This document shows positions 29,001-36,950 of a DNA stretch of 52,220 bases, piece after piece (positions within the stretch are counted from its first letter, which is position 1; each line of letters opens with the position of its first letter). The translations under genes were made by a program, and so were the position numbers. The stretch is from Lentisphaerae bacterium RIFOXYA12_64_32 (GTDB taxonomy: Bacteria > Verrucomicrobiota > Lentisphaeria > Oligosphaerales > YB12-FULL-65-16), in contig MHBL01000146.1 of the NCBI GenBank assembly GCA_001803235.1, forward strand, positions 1 through 52,220, in the 5' to 3' direction. Under the pieces are notes generated by a model that saw only the letters and a program-made list of their open reading frames with translations, had not been told where the DNA came from and did not search any database.

Positions 29001-30106
29001 GCCAGGACGAGTTTCCCAGTCAGCGCCGGATCGTCCTCGCTCCGATCTTCGGCATCAGTAATGCTGCCGCTGTTGTCCGAGTCGATGTCCAAGTCCACCT
29101 CCATCACATAGACCGTGACAGTCCTGGAGCTCGATCCCGCGGTGGCGGTGAGCGTGTAGGTGCCGGGGCTGGCGATGGGTATGGTTCGGACCAGGACGCG
29201 CGTCTCGCCCGCCGGCTCGGTGCCCGTGCCAGTGAACGACCAGCAGTCGGGCAGGTCGTCTTCGGCCACGGCCGGGTTCGGCGTGGCCGTGACGGTTGCT
29301 GCGGCCCCGGCAACATTCGAGACGGCGACGACCCAGACGCCGCCGCCCAAGCTAGTCCCGGGCGACACGCTTATCGACGCCACCTCGATGACCTTCATCT
29401 CGACCGAGTCCTGGACGCAATCCGAGAGCGAGGAACTCTGGAGCCATTTCGGGATCTTGGCGGTGACGGTGAACGTGCCGGCCACCGAGGTGTCGGGCGC
29501 GTTGTGCCCGGAGGGCGGCGGCGGCGACTGCTCCCAGTCCGTAATCGTCGTGGGGTTGTACGGGGCCGTGCCCGTATCACCTGGGTCGCAGATTTGCAGG
29601 AGCGCCTCGATGTTGGCCGCGCTGTCAAGGCAGGTAATGTACGGATCGGGTTCGAGTTGGAGATCGATGAGTTGTCGCGCGGTGTTGACGTAGCCGCGTT
29701 CTTCGGGCGGCGGCACGGCGCCTTCACCGCAGGGCACAAACACGCAGGTGAAGTTGGTGCCCACATACCCGTCGGGCGGGTAGAACGGGTCGATGGTGCG
29801 CGAGTACTTGCAGGACGTCCCGCCCTGCCACCCGGTGTCGCTGGTGACATTCTGGACGGGGACCCAGGACGGCGCGGCGCATTTCTTGAGGCACCAGCCG
29901 GGTTTGGGCTTCGGATCGAGGTTCACGTTCAGCGTGCCGGCTTCGTCCTCGCGCGCCAGTGGCGGCAGCCAGTCGTTCGTTGTTTCGCCTTGGTAGCACT
30001 TGACCGTATGCGAGGCGGTGGCGGCGCGCGCGTCAAGGCTTGTCGCGACCGCGAGCAGTCCGAGCATGGCCATGCCAATCCCCAATTTCCACTTCCGCAT
30101 CGTCAT
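26087..30106 (-). CDS. Large secreted protein with Ig-like, calcium-type and lipase-like alpha/beta-hydrolase domains
   Basis: A 1339-residue exported protein. After a signal peptide (LGIGMAMLGLLAVATSLDARA) comes a low-complexity secreted region, an Ig-like segment (SPGTYTLTATAGSSSRTVTVY, cut here to its core TYTLTATAGSSS), and an acidic DIDSDNSGSITDAED stretch resembling calcium-binding repeats. Near the middle lies an alpha/beta-hydrolase of lipase/PGAP1 type: oxyanion strand LVLVHGINSSYN, nucleophile elbow ADIVAHSYGGLLSRW (Ser ~802) and ITMGTPHRGA. The remaining ~450 residues are beta-rich and unrecognised, ending in a VSVQVEP strand. A lipase or esterase role on envelope or external substrate is inferred. 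ATG 30106 follows AGGAGAAGGA closely; an ATG at 30178 lacks support. It is followed after 19 bases by the ankyrin gene. Confidence 0.82.
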   Translation of the reverse strand: MTMRKWKLGIGMAMLGLLAVATSLDARAATASHTVKCYQGETTNDWLPPLAREDEAGTLNVNLDPKPKPGWCLKKCAAPSWVPVQNVTSDTGWQGGTSCKYSRTIDPFYPPDGYVGTNFTCVFVPCGEGAVPPPEERGYVNTARQLIDLQLEPDPYITCLDSAANIEALLQICDPGDTGTAPYNPTTITDWEQSPPPPSGHNAPDTSVAGTFTVTAKIPKWLQSSSLSDCVQDSVEMKVIEVASISVSPGTSLGGGVWVVAVSNVAGAAATVTATPNPAVAEDDLPDCWSFTGTGTEPAGETRVLVRTIPIASPGTYTLTATAGSSSRTVTVYVMEVDLDIDSDNSGSITDAEDRSEDDPALTGKLVLANTLDSTANDVPDFADGIDKFGNSGTGRSVAFVRCTLTASSNVDLSVAKFRFDYSAADPNAVTMSGTPPVYGPGSDNKIRLWQKDGPASRHVASVSVSPAGDYIPPGVHDARKIIPSGSSVTLYVEGINRSDPTRTRIVVQLDPTGSAGFLCEDAVGATVVTLDLDYRDVTGIDWPGGPNANVPRIPVTSEADGATCDRLKGVPDGAALLMRILVSPLLFNAASPLVTATFGYVKTTPSPATFSALPAGAQPREGKLLDLTAVEKSFTEGLGLPPVGGTVSAPSGPNQSTDRKVLAMKKLQPPSELELASIANKQKERRLPLAVKAAGKVSGQGCKPRAITLVRPPLVLVHGINSSYNASYLNSGWVAKFQNDFGFVCEGADHSAVLDGNDDIHRAYTCVRDASLTAAQKMRTGAFFPGKRFACQKADIVAHSYGGLLSRWYTEKSVEYPTRRNVRKLITMGTPHRGALVCNMMAATYKRRLFFDAENGGATPTPFTNLGETLNYLNAGLGPVLIRWHDGGSPPDAGGDAKIVPSLQVISFPSEVLDKQLNKEVNGSNPRPFMNDIAYGSIVGTKSGLAPGAWVNAYVLMEPHYEDSTMTRSYFPWFSGLDGGAAESDAIVPIWSQELPARAQAFPVNHIGYTKNGPVREQVRKWLNNPELPQGGKHRHDFPQAIDPQDDASRRNAYVGSWLTNNDRSVGADVETDAIVRVREVKASHPEADFHVDPVSGDYSLGSKGGLVTFVCTGMVQNAGRKLSIRTSWGTKLQTSIPIPFSGTPGVLATFVVVAERIGRTLDADIIGPNGQENNGGLGGATWNVVYKVSGGAYAGWTERESAPVKIEFPKYVLPPPEGSSPVPPPPGNPFTVTGGVPCTAAGGGTQQVNVQLMDWNLVSPNRLLVKDTIPTPVPAQAFANVLIPYVGQLHLYKDTSGWVAGKDGTSKEAKAEVYQQLIVPGPTPDQESSSVSVQVEP

Positions 30107-30200
30107 GTGATGGTTTCCTTCTCCTGGCACTCGGCAGCGTCGAACCGTGCATGCGCCTGGATCGCGGCATCTCCGCATACCGCCTCATGGCGTTGTCTAT

Positions 30201-30350
30201 CCGCCCGGTCGCGGAGGACCGGGGTTCCAGGCCGTCTCCCGTGGAAGGCAGGTTCTCCGTAACCCGCCACGTTGGTGGACCGCAACGCACCCGTTCGCCA
30301 CGCCTCGGTCGCGGAAAACCGCCCGGTTGCGGAGAACCGGGGCTCCAGCC
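30201..30350. repeat. Two ~30-bp direct repeats between TPR and lipase-like genes
   Basis: CCGCCCGGTCGCGGAGGACC at 30201 and CCGCCCGGTTGCGGAGAACC at 30319 continue in parallel for 30 bases (27 identical). Inverted bits (GGTTCTCCG near 30251 against CGGAGAACC in copy 2) allow a hairpin between the two genes. Read on the - strand it could be a processing or termination structure, but no T-run follows. Confidence 0.6.
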
Positions 30351-30356
30351 TTCGCC

Positions 30357-32204
30357 CTACCGGGCACTCAACTCCGCGAGCAGGTCGCGGCTGACGGCGA
30401 CGAACCGGTTGTCCGGATACCGCCTGATGAACTCGGACAACGTCTCGATGGCCGCCTGCTTTCTGCCGTTGCAGCGCAGGATGAATCCTTTCGTGTACAA
30501 TGCCTTCTGTCCGGTGTCCGTACGCGGGTCGAGTCGGTAGGCCTCGTCTAGCCAGGCAATCTGCCGGTCGAGCGAAGTCTGATCCAAGGCTGCCATCTCG
30601 AGCAGTGTGGGCTGTTCGGAGGGCGTGCGCCGGTAGTCCTTTAGCAGGCGGGTGTAGAGATCGAGTGCGGTCTTCTCGTCCGGGGGCGCCCTGTAGCGCG
30701 CGGCTTCGGCCAGGGCCCGGAGCGCGCAGGCCTTCTGGTTCCGCGTCGACTGGGCGCGGTCGAGGAAACCACGGTAGATGCGTTCGGCCTCGTCCCAGCG
30801 CTCCCACAACGCGTAGAACTCGCCGAGCCGGAAGCGCAGCCGCTCACTGCCCTGGAACGCTTCGAGTTCCTCGGGTGTGAGGAACATCCTCTTGCCGCGG
30901 CAGGCCATTTCGAGACGCCGCTGGAAGGACGCCAGCATGGTGTCGTGCTGCTGCTGGAGTTGTGGGTTGAGCGCCAGCGCGGACGAGAACTCGACCAGCG
31001 CCTCGTCGTAGTCGCCTTTGACGAACCGGATGAAACCGCGGTAGTAGCAGGCGTTCCAGTACAGCCGGTCCAGGTACCACGGCGCGGTCAGGCGGTTGAT
31101 GACCATGCCCGGCTCGACCTGCACCGGCACGAGACGGAGCCGCACCATTTCGAGCGCCTGCGGCGGTGGCGTCGTGACGACGGCGGCCTTTTCGGGCACG
31201 GTGTAGAGTTCGACGTCGCGGTCGTGCTGCTTAGCCTTGAGAACCCAGTCCTGGATCCTGGCGAAGTACTTTTCGGCCCGGTCCGTATCGGCTTCCGTTT
31301 CGAGGAAGTGCACGCCGAGTGCTTCGAGCGCTTCGCCCCGGTACAGGCCCATCGGCTTCTGCTTGACGAAGCTTTCCAGGTTGGCGATGGCCTCTTCGGC
31401 GCGGCCGAGCTTGAGCCGGCACTGCTCGCGGTAGAGCCGCGCCGCCTCGGCGTAGACCGTACCGTCTTCGAGCCGGATGAGCAGGTCGTAGGCGGTGATA
31501 GCGTCCGCGTAGCGTCGGGCCAGATGGTACTTGCGCGCCAGGCTGTAGTAGGCGTAACCCTGACCGTAGCGTTGCGCGTCCCACTGCCGCTCCGCCTCGT
31601 CCAGGCGCGTGACCACCTCCGGCCGCCAGGCGCGCCAGGCGTCAGCCCCAGGTCTCTCGGGGGCGGCACTGGGGCCGCCGGGAGCCGGAGCGGGGTAGTA
31701 GCCGTCGCCGTACTTCAGGCAGTCGTTCAGGGTTGTCACGGCCTGTTCGGCCTGGCCCTCGATGAGGCCCAGTTCGGCGGTGGCGAGCAGGGCACGCGCG
31801 CGGAGTACGCCTTCGGTGTTCTCGCGGGCGTATGACAGCCGTTTCGCGGCTTCGCGGACGCGTCCATTGGCGGCCTCGCAGAGAGCGAGTTCGAGGAACG
31901 CGGGCAGGGCGCCATCGGCCAGATTGGCGGGAACGAACCCATCGACGGCGGCGAGCAGTTCCGCGCCTTTTCGCGGCGCGCCGTTGACGCGCCAGTACGC
32001 GGCCAGGGCGACGCGGGCACGCAAGGCCAGGCCCCCGTCGCGCGACTTGGCCAGGCGCTCAAGCGCGGCCACGCCGCGCTTGGCGGTCTGAGCCTCCCGC
32101 AACAGGGTTTGGGCCTCGGCAATCCGGTCAGGCTCCGCCGCCTCCGATGCCCAGACGCACAGGAGCACGAGGCCGGCCACAAACACGCACTTGAATGCAG
32201 ACAT
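30357..32204 (-). CDS. Exported TPR-repeat protein
   Basis: A 615-residue protein: signal peptide (FVAGLVLLCVWASEAA, residues ~8-23) followed by helical tetratricopeptide-like repeats, for example YAYYSLARKYHLARRYADAI, VKGDYDEALVEFSSALALNP, FYALWERWDEAERIYRGFL and GRKQAAIETLSEFIRRYPDN. TPRs organise protein complexes; in secreted form they often belong to envelope assembly or gliding/secretion machinery. No enzymatic domain was seen. GAGAGGA lies 8 bases before the ATG. It is the first gene of a - strand group with the lipase-like and ankyrin genes, although a 250-base gap with direct repeats separates it from the lipase-like gene. It is divergent from the 888-residue gene on the + strand. 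Confidence 0.85.
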   Translation of the reverse strand: MSAFKCVFVAGLVLLCVWASEAAEPDRIAEAQTLLREAQTAKRGVAALERLAKSRDGGLALRARVALAAYWRVNGAPRKGAELLAAVDGFVPANLADGALPAFLELALCEAANGRVREAAKRLSYARENTEGVLRARALLATAELGLIEGQAEQAVTTLNDCLKYGDGYYPAPAPGGPSAAPERPGADAWRAWRPEVVTRLDEAERQWDAQRYGQGYAYYSLARKYHLARRYADAITAYDLLIRLEDGTVYAEAARLYREQCRLKLGRAEEAIANLESFVKQKPMGLYRGEALEALGVHFLETEADTDRAEKYFARIQDWVLKAKQHDRDVELYTVPEKAAVVTTPPPQALEMVRLRLVPVQVEPGMVINRLTAPWYLDRLYWNACYYRGFIRFVKGDYDEALVEFSSALALNPQLQQQHDTMLASFQRRLEMACRGKRMFLTPEELEAFQGSERLRFRLGEFYALWERWDEAERIYRGFLDRAQSTRNQKACALRALAEAARYRAPPDEKTALDLYTRLLKDYRRTPSEQPTLLEMAALDQTSLDRQIAWLDEAYRLDPRTDTGQKALYTKGFILRCNGRKQAAIETLSEFIRRYPDNRFVAVSRDLLAELSAR

Positions 32205-32300
32205 TCGGAAGTCCTCTCGCCTTGGCGGGGATGCCTTACATACACCCGCCCCCTACTGTATTGCGGCCCGGTGCGGGTGCAAGTCGCAGGCCGCCCGAAC

Positions 32301-32395
32301 CAGGGCTGTTCAAAAGTCCGTCGGCTCAGCCTCGAACGAGCCCGGGAGGACGTTCGTGGGCTGAGCCGAGACCGTGGTTTCTTGAAACAGCCCTG
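32301..32395. mobile_element. MITE-like element, 95-bp copy with 9-bp target duplication
   Basis: Seen: ends CAGGGCTGTT and AACAGCCCTG, with an internal 11-bp inverted repeat (TCGGCTCAGCC 32321-32331 with its complement 32359-32369) and a further CGAACG/CGTTCG stem, so the whole unit can fold into one hairpin. Exact 9-base duplication CGCCCGAAC on both sides (32292-32300 and 32396-32404). The interior differs from the other copies. It lies in the divergent gap between the TPR gene and the 888-residue gene; the remainder of 32205-32600 shows no gene. Confidence 0.9.
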
Positions 32396-32600
32396 CGCCC
32401 GAACGGCAATGCGTCACCGACGGGTTTCCTGGAGCGCCGCATCTCCGCCTGCGGCGGGCCCCCGACCCGGCCGGTTGCGGACCTGCCTGCTGCGACGCCC
32501 GCGGCGCAGGCAGGGAACCGGCCCTCTATCCAGACGTCCGCGGATGCCGATGAGGCCGTGCCCACCTTGACGCAGGGTAACGACTGCGCAACCGCTCCGC

Positions 32601-32628
32601 TTGACGGCACACCGAGACAGGCGATAAT
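32601..32628 (+). promoter_or_regulatory. Strong promoter of the 888-residue protein gene
   Basis: TTGACG (32601-32606), a 16-base spacer and GATAAT (32623-32628) match consensus at 10 of 12 positions. Transcription would start near 32635, only about 8 bases before the ATG at 32643, or far upstream of alternative starts at 32673 and 32778. Confidence 0.65.
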
Positions 32629-32642
32629 ACGGGGCGGGGTAC

Positions 32643-35309
32643 ATGTCCGCAACGAGGATTGGGGCTTGCTTCATGGCATCCGCGGAAGAACGAAACGGGA
32701 CTTCGCGAACAGGTCGTCCGGGGCCACCTTGCCGGCCTCCCGTGGCGCGGCCGCGCCGGCACGGTGTCGGGCGTTTCATGGCCCGGCACGTGTTGCTCCC
32801 GGCGTTGCTGACCGCGGCGGTGATCGTGATCGTCGAGGAACGGCGCAAGGCCATCCGCGGCGTTCCTGCCGCCGCGCCGGAGTCTGTGCGTACGGAATCG
32901 ACGCGACCCGTGGAAGCCGTGCCCTCTGTTCCGCGCGAGCCACGTCTGGAGGTACACCAGCGAGTGGCGGCGGAAGCGAAGCTTCCCAGCGACTCCGCTC
33001 TGGCCAGGTCCACTCGCGACCACCTGGCGCCTCCGCTGCTTTCGCCGCCGGAGCGCATCGTGTTCTGGCAGGCAGGCAAGCTGGATGGCGAGCCGCGGGA
33101 CATCTTCTCGCCGCTGGCCGCGCATGAGTTCCGGGTCTTGTCGAGTGACGCCCCGGTGATCGTCATCCCGCGCGGGGTGGGCCGTGGACCAACGACTCAG
33201 GGCCAATCACCGGCGAATGCCGGTTTCCCGCAGACGTTGATGCCGGGCCAGAAGATCGTCGTGCACCTGCCGGAATTCGAACGCCAGGACGCCTTGGTGT
33301 GCGCCCGGATCGCGGCGTCCGGTCGCGAGGCGGACTGGTTCAGCCTGACCTCGCCCCGGCCCTGGCTGGAAGCGCTTGTCAATGGCACGCAAATCTGGAA
33401 CCGCATACTGCCCCTCCACGCTTTTCCTCTGACCGCTCTGGCGCCGGCTGCGGCGCTCGAAGACTACGACAACACGCTGGTGCTCATCAACCGCGGCAAG
33501 TTCCCGGTTTGCTTCGACGCGGTATGGGTCGAAGCCGCGGCCGGACGCCGTCCGGTACTTGCCTGTTCGGTTGCCGACTGGGACGAACTACCGCCGTACG
33601 CGAGGCGGTTCCTGCCGCGGAGTGCGCAACCCGCGGCGGGACAGGGACCGGCCGGACCGCCACAGCGACTGCTTCGCGCCGACCAGCGACTGCCGCTCGT
33701 TCCGATCAAGGCGATGGACAAAGGGCTCCTGAACGAAGATGGTCCCCTGTGGACGTCTATCCGCTTCGAATGGGCGTATTCCGCCTGCCCGGTGGGATTC
33801 GAATATCAGGAGGAGACATCGGAACGGTTCCTGGAGAGCACCCTGGGGTTCTTCTTCCATGGCGGCACAGACCTGGTGCTGTCGGGGCTGACGGATGTTG
33901 AAGGCATGTTCTGTCCGAGGACGGGCAGGCCCTATCCGTGCGCCTGCGCATGGCGCGAATTCGGCCAGTTGTTCCTCGGGGGAAGCCGGCTCTGGCTGCC
34001 GGTGAACGTTCTGCCGGCGGGGGACTCGGAACCGCCGATGGACCGCGTCTACTGGCTCGGGACGATTCACGGCAAGGACAAGGCCACAATCCTGATTGCG
34101 AGAGGTTGCGGCGGCCGGCCGCCCGAGCGGGTGCGGGTCGTGGCGGCGCTGCCGTGGACAGGCGAGACGGACATGGCCGCTGCCGCGGGGGTGTTTCCCG
34201 AGTCGCTCGGGATGAGAGTTCCCACGAACCGGGCCAGTCCCGACGCGATGCCAGGCAGCGACGACTACGACAGAGATCGCATTCGGACGAGCAAGCGTGC
34301 CAAACTGCGGGAGAACTCCGCTGGCGCCGGCCTCCTCGATGAAGTCTTCGAGATTAAAGACTCCCTGTCGCTGGAACTGACGAGGACGGGTGCGGTCGTG
34401 CCGGAGCGGCAGGCGCCTGCGCCTGCCTCGTTCACGAGCCGGCTTCGCACACCGGAAGGCAGCCGGACCCCACGGATCATGACCGAGCGGGAGGGGCCGA
34501 GATCATGGCTGCATCTGCTGGCGCCGGCGCCGGCGCTGTTCCGGAGTGTTTGCTCGAACTACAAGGTCAGCCGGGCCAAGGCCACGCGGGCGGACATTGC
34601 AGGGGCCAGGCATGTCGTGCCGCTTGCCGCCGAGAGTCTGTGTCTGGAGATTTCGTATCCCGCCGGTTGCCCCAAGGGCGCGGAAGGCATGGCGTTGGAT
34701 CTGGCCTACTTCAACCAGCCGAGTATTGCGGGGACCAGTCTGAACGTGTGGGTCCTGCCTCATGTGACCTCACAATCGGTGAAAGACGTGACCATCGGCG
34801 GAATGGTCGGCAACGAGACTGTCGAGCTTGTCGCGAAGACGGGACTATGGCAGCGGATCGTCTGGCCGTTGCCCGAGTTCGGGCGGGACGAGAGGCCGTA
34901 TCTGGTGGTCTACGCGGATCGGCAATGGCCCGAGTTCCGCGACGGCGGAAAGGTCGTCTTGGAGTTCAACGGCTGCTCCCTGGTGCGAGACCCCGGCGCG
35001 ACTGGCGTGCGCACGCGGTGGGCGGAGGACCGCGGCCGTTTCGAGATCGCGATGCGAGGGGCGCCCGGACAGGAAGCTCTTTTCCGGACGTTCTTTCCAG
35101 ACCCGGTAGGGGTCCGGAGAGTCGGGACCCTGAAGGGTCCGAGCAGCGAACCGCACTGGCGCTACGACGCCGAGGCCCAGATGCTGGAGGTCTCCGGCCT
35201 GCGTTTCCCCGACGGCGAGACACCGCGCGCCGAGGAAACTCCAGGCCGAGAGCCCGAGAGCGGGAATGACAGGAGCACATTGACGCTGTACGTGGAACTG
35301 GAACGGTAA
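32643..35309 (+). CDS. Membrane-anchored or exported protein of unknown function
   Basis: A 888-residue protein, not recognised. Seen: a hydrophobic segment at residues ~46-63 (MARHVLLPALLTAAVIVIVE), which would be a signal or anchor, then a proline/alanine-rich linker and a long region mixing beta-rich segments (ERIVFWQAGKL; LWTSIRFEWAYSACPVGFEY; FFFHGGTDLVLSGLTD). The C-terminal third resembles a galactose-binding-like beta sandwich (SLNVWVLPHVTSQSVKDV, LVVYADRQWPEF, VVLEFNGCSLV). Overall it has the feel of a carbohydrate-related envelope protein, but no catalytic motif can be named. The ATG at 32643 lies just after a strong promoter; the ATG at 32778 starts at the hydrophobic segment and would give 843 residues. 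It is the only + strand gene inside the glutamine cluster region. Confidence 0.72.
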   Translation: MSATRIGACFMASAEERNGTSRTGRPGPPCRPPVARPRRHGVGRFMARHVLLPALLTAAVIVIVEERRKAIRGVPAAAPESVRTESTRPVEAVPSVPREPRLEVHQRVAAEAKLPSDSALARSTRDHLAPPLLSPPERIVFWQAGKLDGEPRDIFSPLAAHEFRVLSSDAPVIVIPRGVGRGPTTQGQSPANAGFPQTLMPGQKIVVHLPEFERQDALVCARIAASGREADWFSLTSPRPWLEALVNGTQIWNRILPLHAFPLTALAPAAALEDYDNTLVLINRGKFPVCFDAVWVEAAAGRRPVLACSVADWDELPPYARRFLPRSAQPAAGQGPAGPPQRLLRADQRLPLVPIKAMDKGLLNEDGPLWTSIRFEWAYSACPVGFEYQEETSERFLESTLGFFFHGGTDLVLSGLTDVEGMFCPRTGRPYPCACAWREFGQLFLGGSRLWLPVNVLPAGDSEPPMDRVYWLGTIHGKDKATILIARGCGGRPPERVRVVAALPWTGETDMAAAAGVFPESLGMRVPTNRASPDAMPGSDDYDRDRIRTSKRAKLRENSAGAGLLDEVFEIKDSLSLELTRTGAVVPERQAPAPASFTSRLRTPEGSRTPRIMTEREGPRSWLHLLAPAPALFRSVCSNYKVSRAKATRADIAGARHVVPLAAESLCLEISYPAGCPKGAEGMALDLAYFNQPSIAGTSLNVWVLPHVTSQSVKDVTIGGMVGNETVELVAKTGLWQRIVWPLPEFGRDERPYLVVYADRQWPEFRDGGKVVLEFNGCSLVRDPGATGVRTRWAEDRGRFEIAMRGAPGQEALFRTFFPDPVGVRRVGTLKGPSSEPHWRYDAEAQMLEVSGLRFPDGETPRAEETPGREPESGNDRSTLTLYVELER

Positions 35310-35486
35310 GCGAGTGCGGGGGTCCGGCAAGAACGGCACGATCTGCCGCGCGCAAGTCGCGTGTGTTTGAACCCCGACTCCCAATTCTCCCGCAGGGGCG
35401 CTGAGACGGAAAGAGCCCTTCATCGTCGTTTCCTGTGTTCCTGCGTCACGGCGCGAGAATAGCTTCCTCGTACCGCAGCGCCCGGA

Positions 35487-36842
35487 TTACCGCACGGTGG
35501 CCGAATCGGGAACGCGAGCGTTCCCGGTGCCTGCGTTCTTGGAGTTCTTCTCGATCCAGATGTTGGCGGCGACCTCAGCGGTCGAACCACCCACGATTCG
35601 GTCCCCCGACGCCAGCAGAACGATGAACGCTCTTTCGGGGGAGACGACGACACCGAACGCCTGACACCGGAACGCCCAGAACTGCCACAACCCTTCGGCA
35701 ATCTGAAAGCGCAGGTCGTAGTGTTGCGCCAGGAAGGCGCCGCTGACGTCGAGATACAGCACCACGCGGCCGTCTTCCCGCTTGGCAAACACCTTTTCTC
35801 CAACGCGCGCACCGAGCCGGCGGTGCTGGTACTCCAGCCACTGCCCGAACGCAGCCACGGCCGGCTTGAGGTCGTCGGGTGTCGGGGCTGGCGTCGGAGC
35901 CAAGCTTGCCGGGGCGCGTTGCGTGTCCCGATCTGAAGACTCGGAGGCCGAACCTGTCGGCTCGCTGGCGGCGAGGCGGGGACCACGGGCGTTGTCGGAT
36001 CCATCCGCCGTCACGACTGCGTTTGGCGGCGCGGATGCCGTCTCCGACGTCACACCCCTGGCCACGACGCGGGGCTGAACGCCCGAGTTGTCGACGCTGC
36101 TCTCTGCTTGCGGCCCCGCGTCTGTCGACTCGGGCCGTCGGATCTCCGCCAAGCCCAGGAGCGTCTTGCGCAGGTCCACCAGCGCCCGTTGCCGGGCGAC
36201 ACGTTCCGGGAAGAACCGCGGCCAGTCGCCAACGTGAACGTGGTCGATGGGATACTGCTGCACACCGTGCAGCAGGCGGGCGGCAATCCGGCCGGCGGCG
36301 GCTTCGGTCAACACACCCGTGACCGTGTCGCCATTCGCGAAATGGACCTGGCATTCCCTGCCAACCTCGGGCCGGGGCAACCGTTCCAGGTGTATCGCGT
36401 ACAAGGACTCGTAGATTCGCTCCAGTTCCGTCTTTTCCGAGCAGGCCCTGGACTGAACTGCCCCCAGATCGTTTCCCAGCGCCATCGCCACCTTGTCGTA
36501 CGGTGCATTCTGCGCTTCGGCGACCCGGCACGATGATGTCTCCGACCTGCTGGGTGGACAAGATCCAGCGTGAGCTGGCGCGGTTCGCGCCGCGAACGGC
36601 TCTCTCAGTTCCCCCGAGCCGGCACCGTGAGGCTGGCTGGGATTCTCGAAACCCCTGATGTCCGCCTCAGCGCGTGCGACCCAACCCTTGTACGGCCCCG
36701 TGGTATTGAGAAGAAACGCGGTCAGTCCCGCCACGGCAGACCATGAACCCAGCCTCAAAGCAATCCCCGTCACGCCCACGCCTCGATCGGGGACTCGGGT
36801 CCAAGTCGATGAACCACCCATGTTGGTCCGTGCGGTATTCAT
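35487..36842 (-). CDS. Single-pass membrane protein of unknown function
   Basis: A 451-residue protein, not recognised. Seen: one hydrophobic segment (WSAVAGLTAFLLNTTG, residues ~34-49), then two likely folded regions. The first (~140-225, ERIYESLYAIHLERLPRPEV, VHFANGDTVTGVL, QQYPIDHVHVGDWPRFF) has a small beta-barrel look. After a proline/serine/alanine-rich linker (~245-320) comes the second (~325-430: FGQWLEYQHRRLGARVGEKV, VVLYLDVSGAFLAQHYDLRF, VVVSPERAFIVLLASGDRIV). It is convergent with the 888-residue gene and 108 bases beyond purF in the same direction. The ribosome site is weak, so an internal start at 36821 is possible. It borders the right end of the block between carB and purF. Confidence 0.65.
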   Translation of the reverse strand: MNTARTNMGGSSTWTRVPDRGVGVTGIALRLGSWSAVAGLTAFLLNTTGPYKGWVARAEADIRGFENPSQPHGAGSGELREPFAARTAPAHAGSCPPSRSETSSCRVAEAQNAPYDKVAMALGNDLGAVQSRACSEKTELERIYESLYAIHLERLPRPEVGRECQVHFANGDTVTGVLTEAAAGRIAARLLHGVQQYPIDHVHVGDWPRFFPERVARQRALVDLRKTLLGLAEIRRPESTDAGPQAESSVDNSGVQPRVVARGVTSETASAPPNAVVTADGSDNARGPRLAASEPTGSASESSDRDTQRAPASLAPTPAPTPDDLKPAVAAFGQWLEYQHRRLGARVGEKVFAKREDGRVVLYLDVSGAFLAQHYDLRFQIAEGLWQFWAFRCQAFGVVVSPERAFIVLLASGDRIVGGSTAEVAANIWIEKNSKNAGTGNARVPDSATVR

Positions 36843-36950
36843 CTCATTCGGATCTTGTCGACCACGTCGCGGACGGTCCAGGGCCAGCGGGTCGTGCGGG
36901 TGGGATACTCTGCCCGTCCCAGACAGGGCTGTGCATCCCTGTTCCTCGAC

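Noticed and set aside
28580..30262. 560-codon + strand frame
   Set aside because: Antisense to the lipase-like gene, whose signal peptide, ribosome site and hydrolase motifs define the real frame.
36920..36941. Further MITE copy at ACAGGGCTGTGCATCCCTG
   Set aside because: Resembles the CAGGGCTGT end, but no second end at suitable distance and no 9-bp duplication was found; likely a chance short palindrome.
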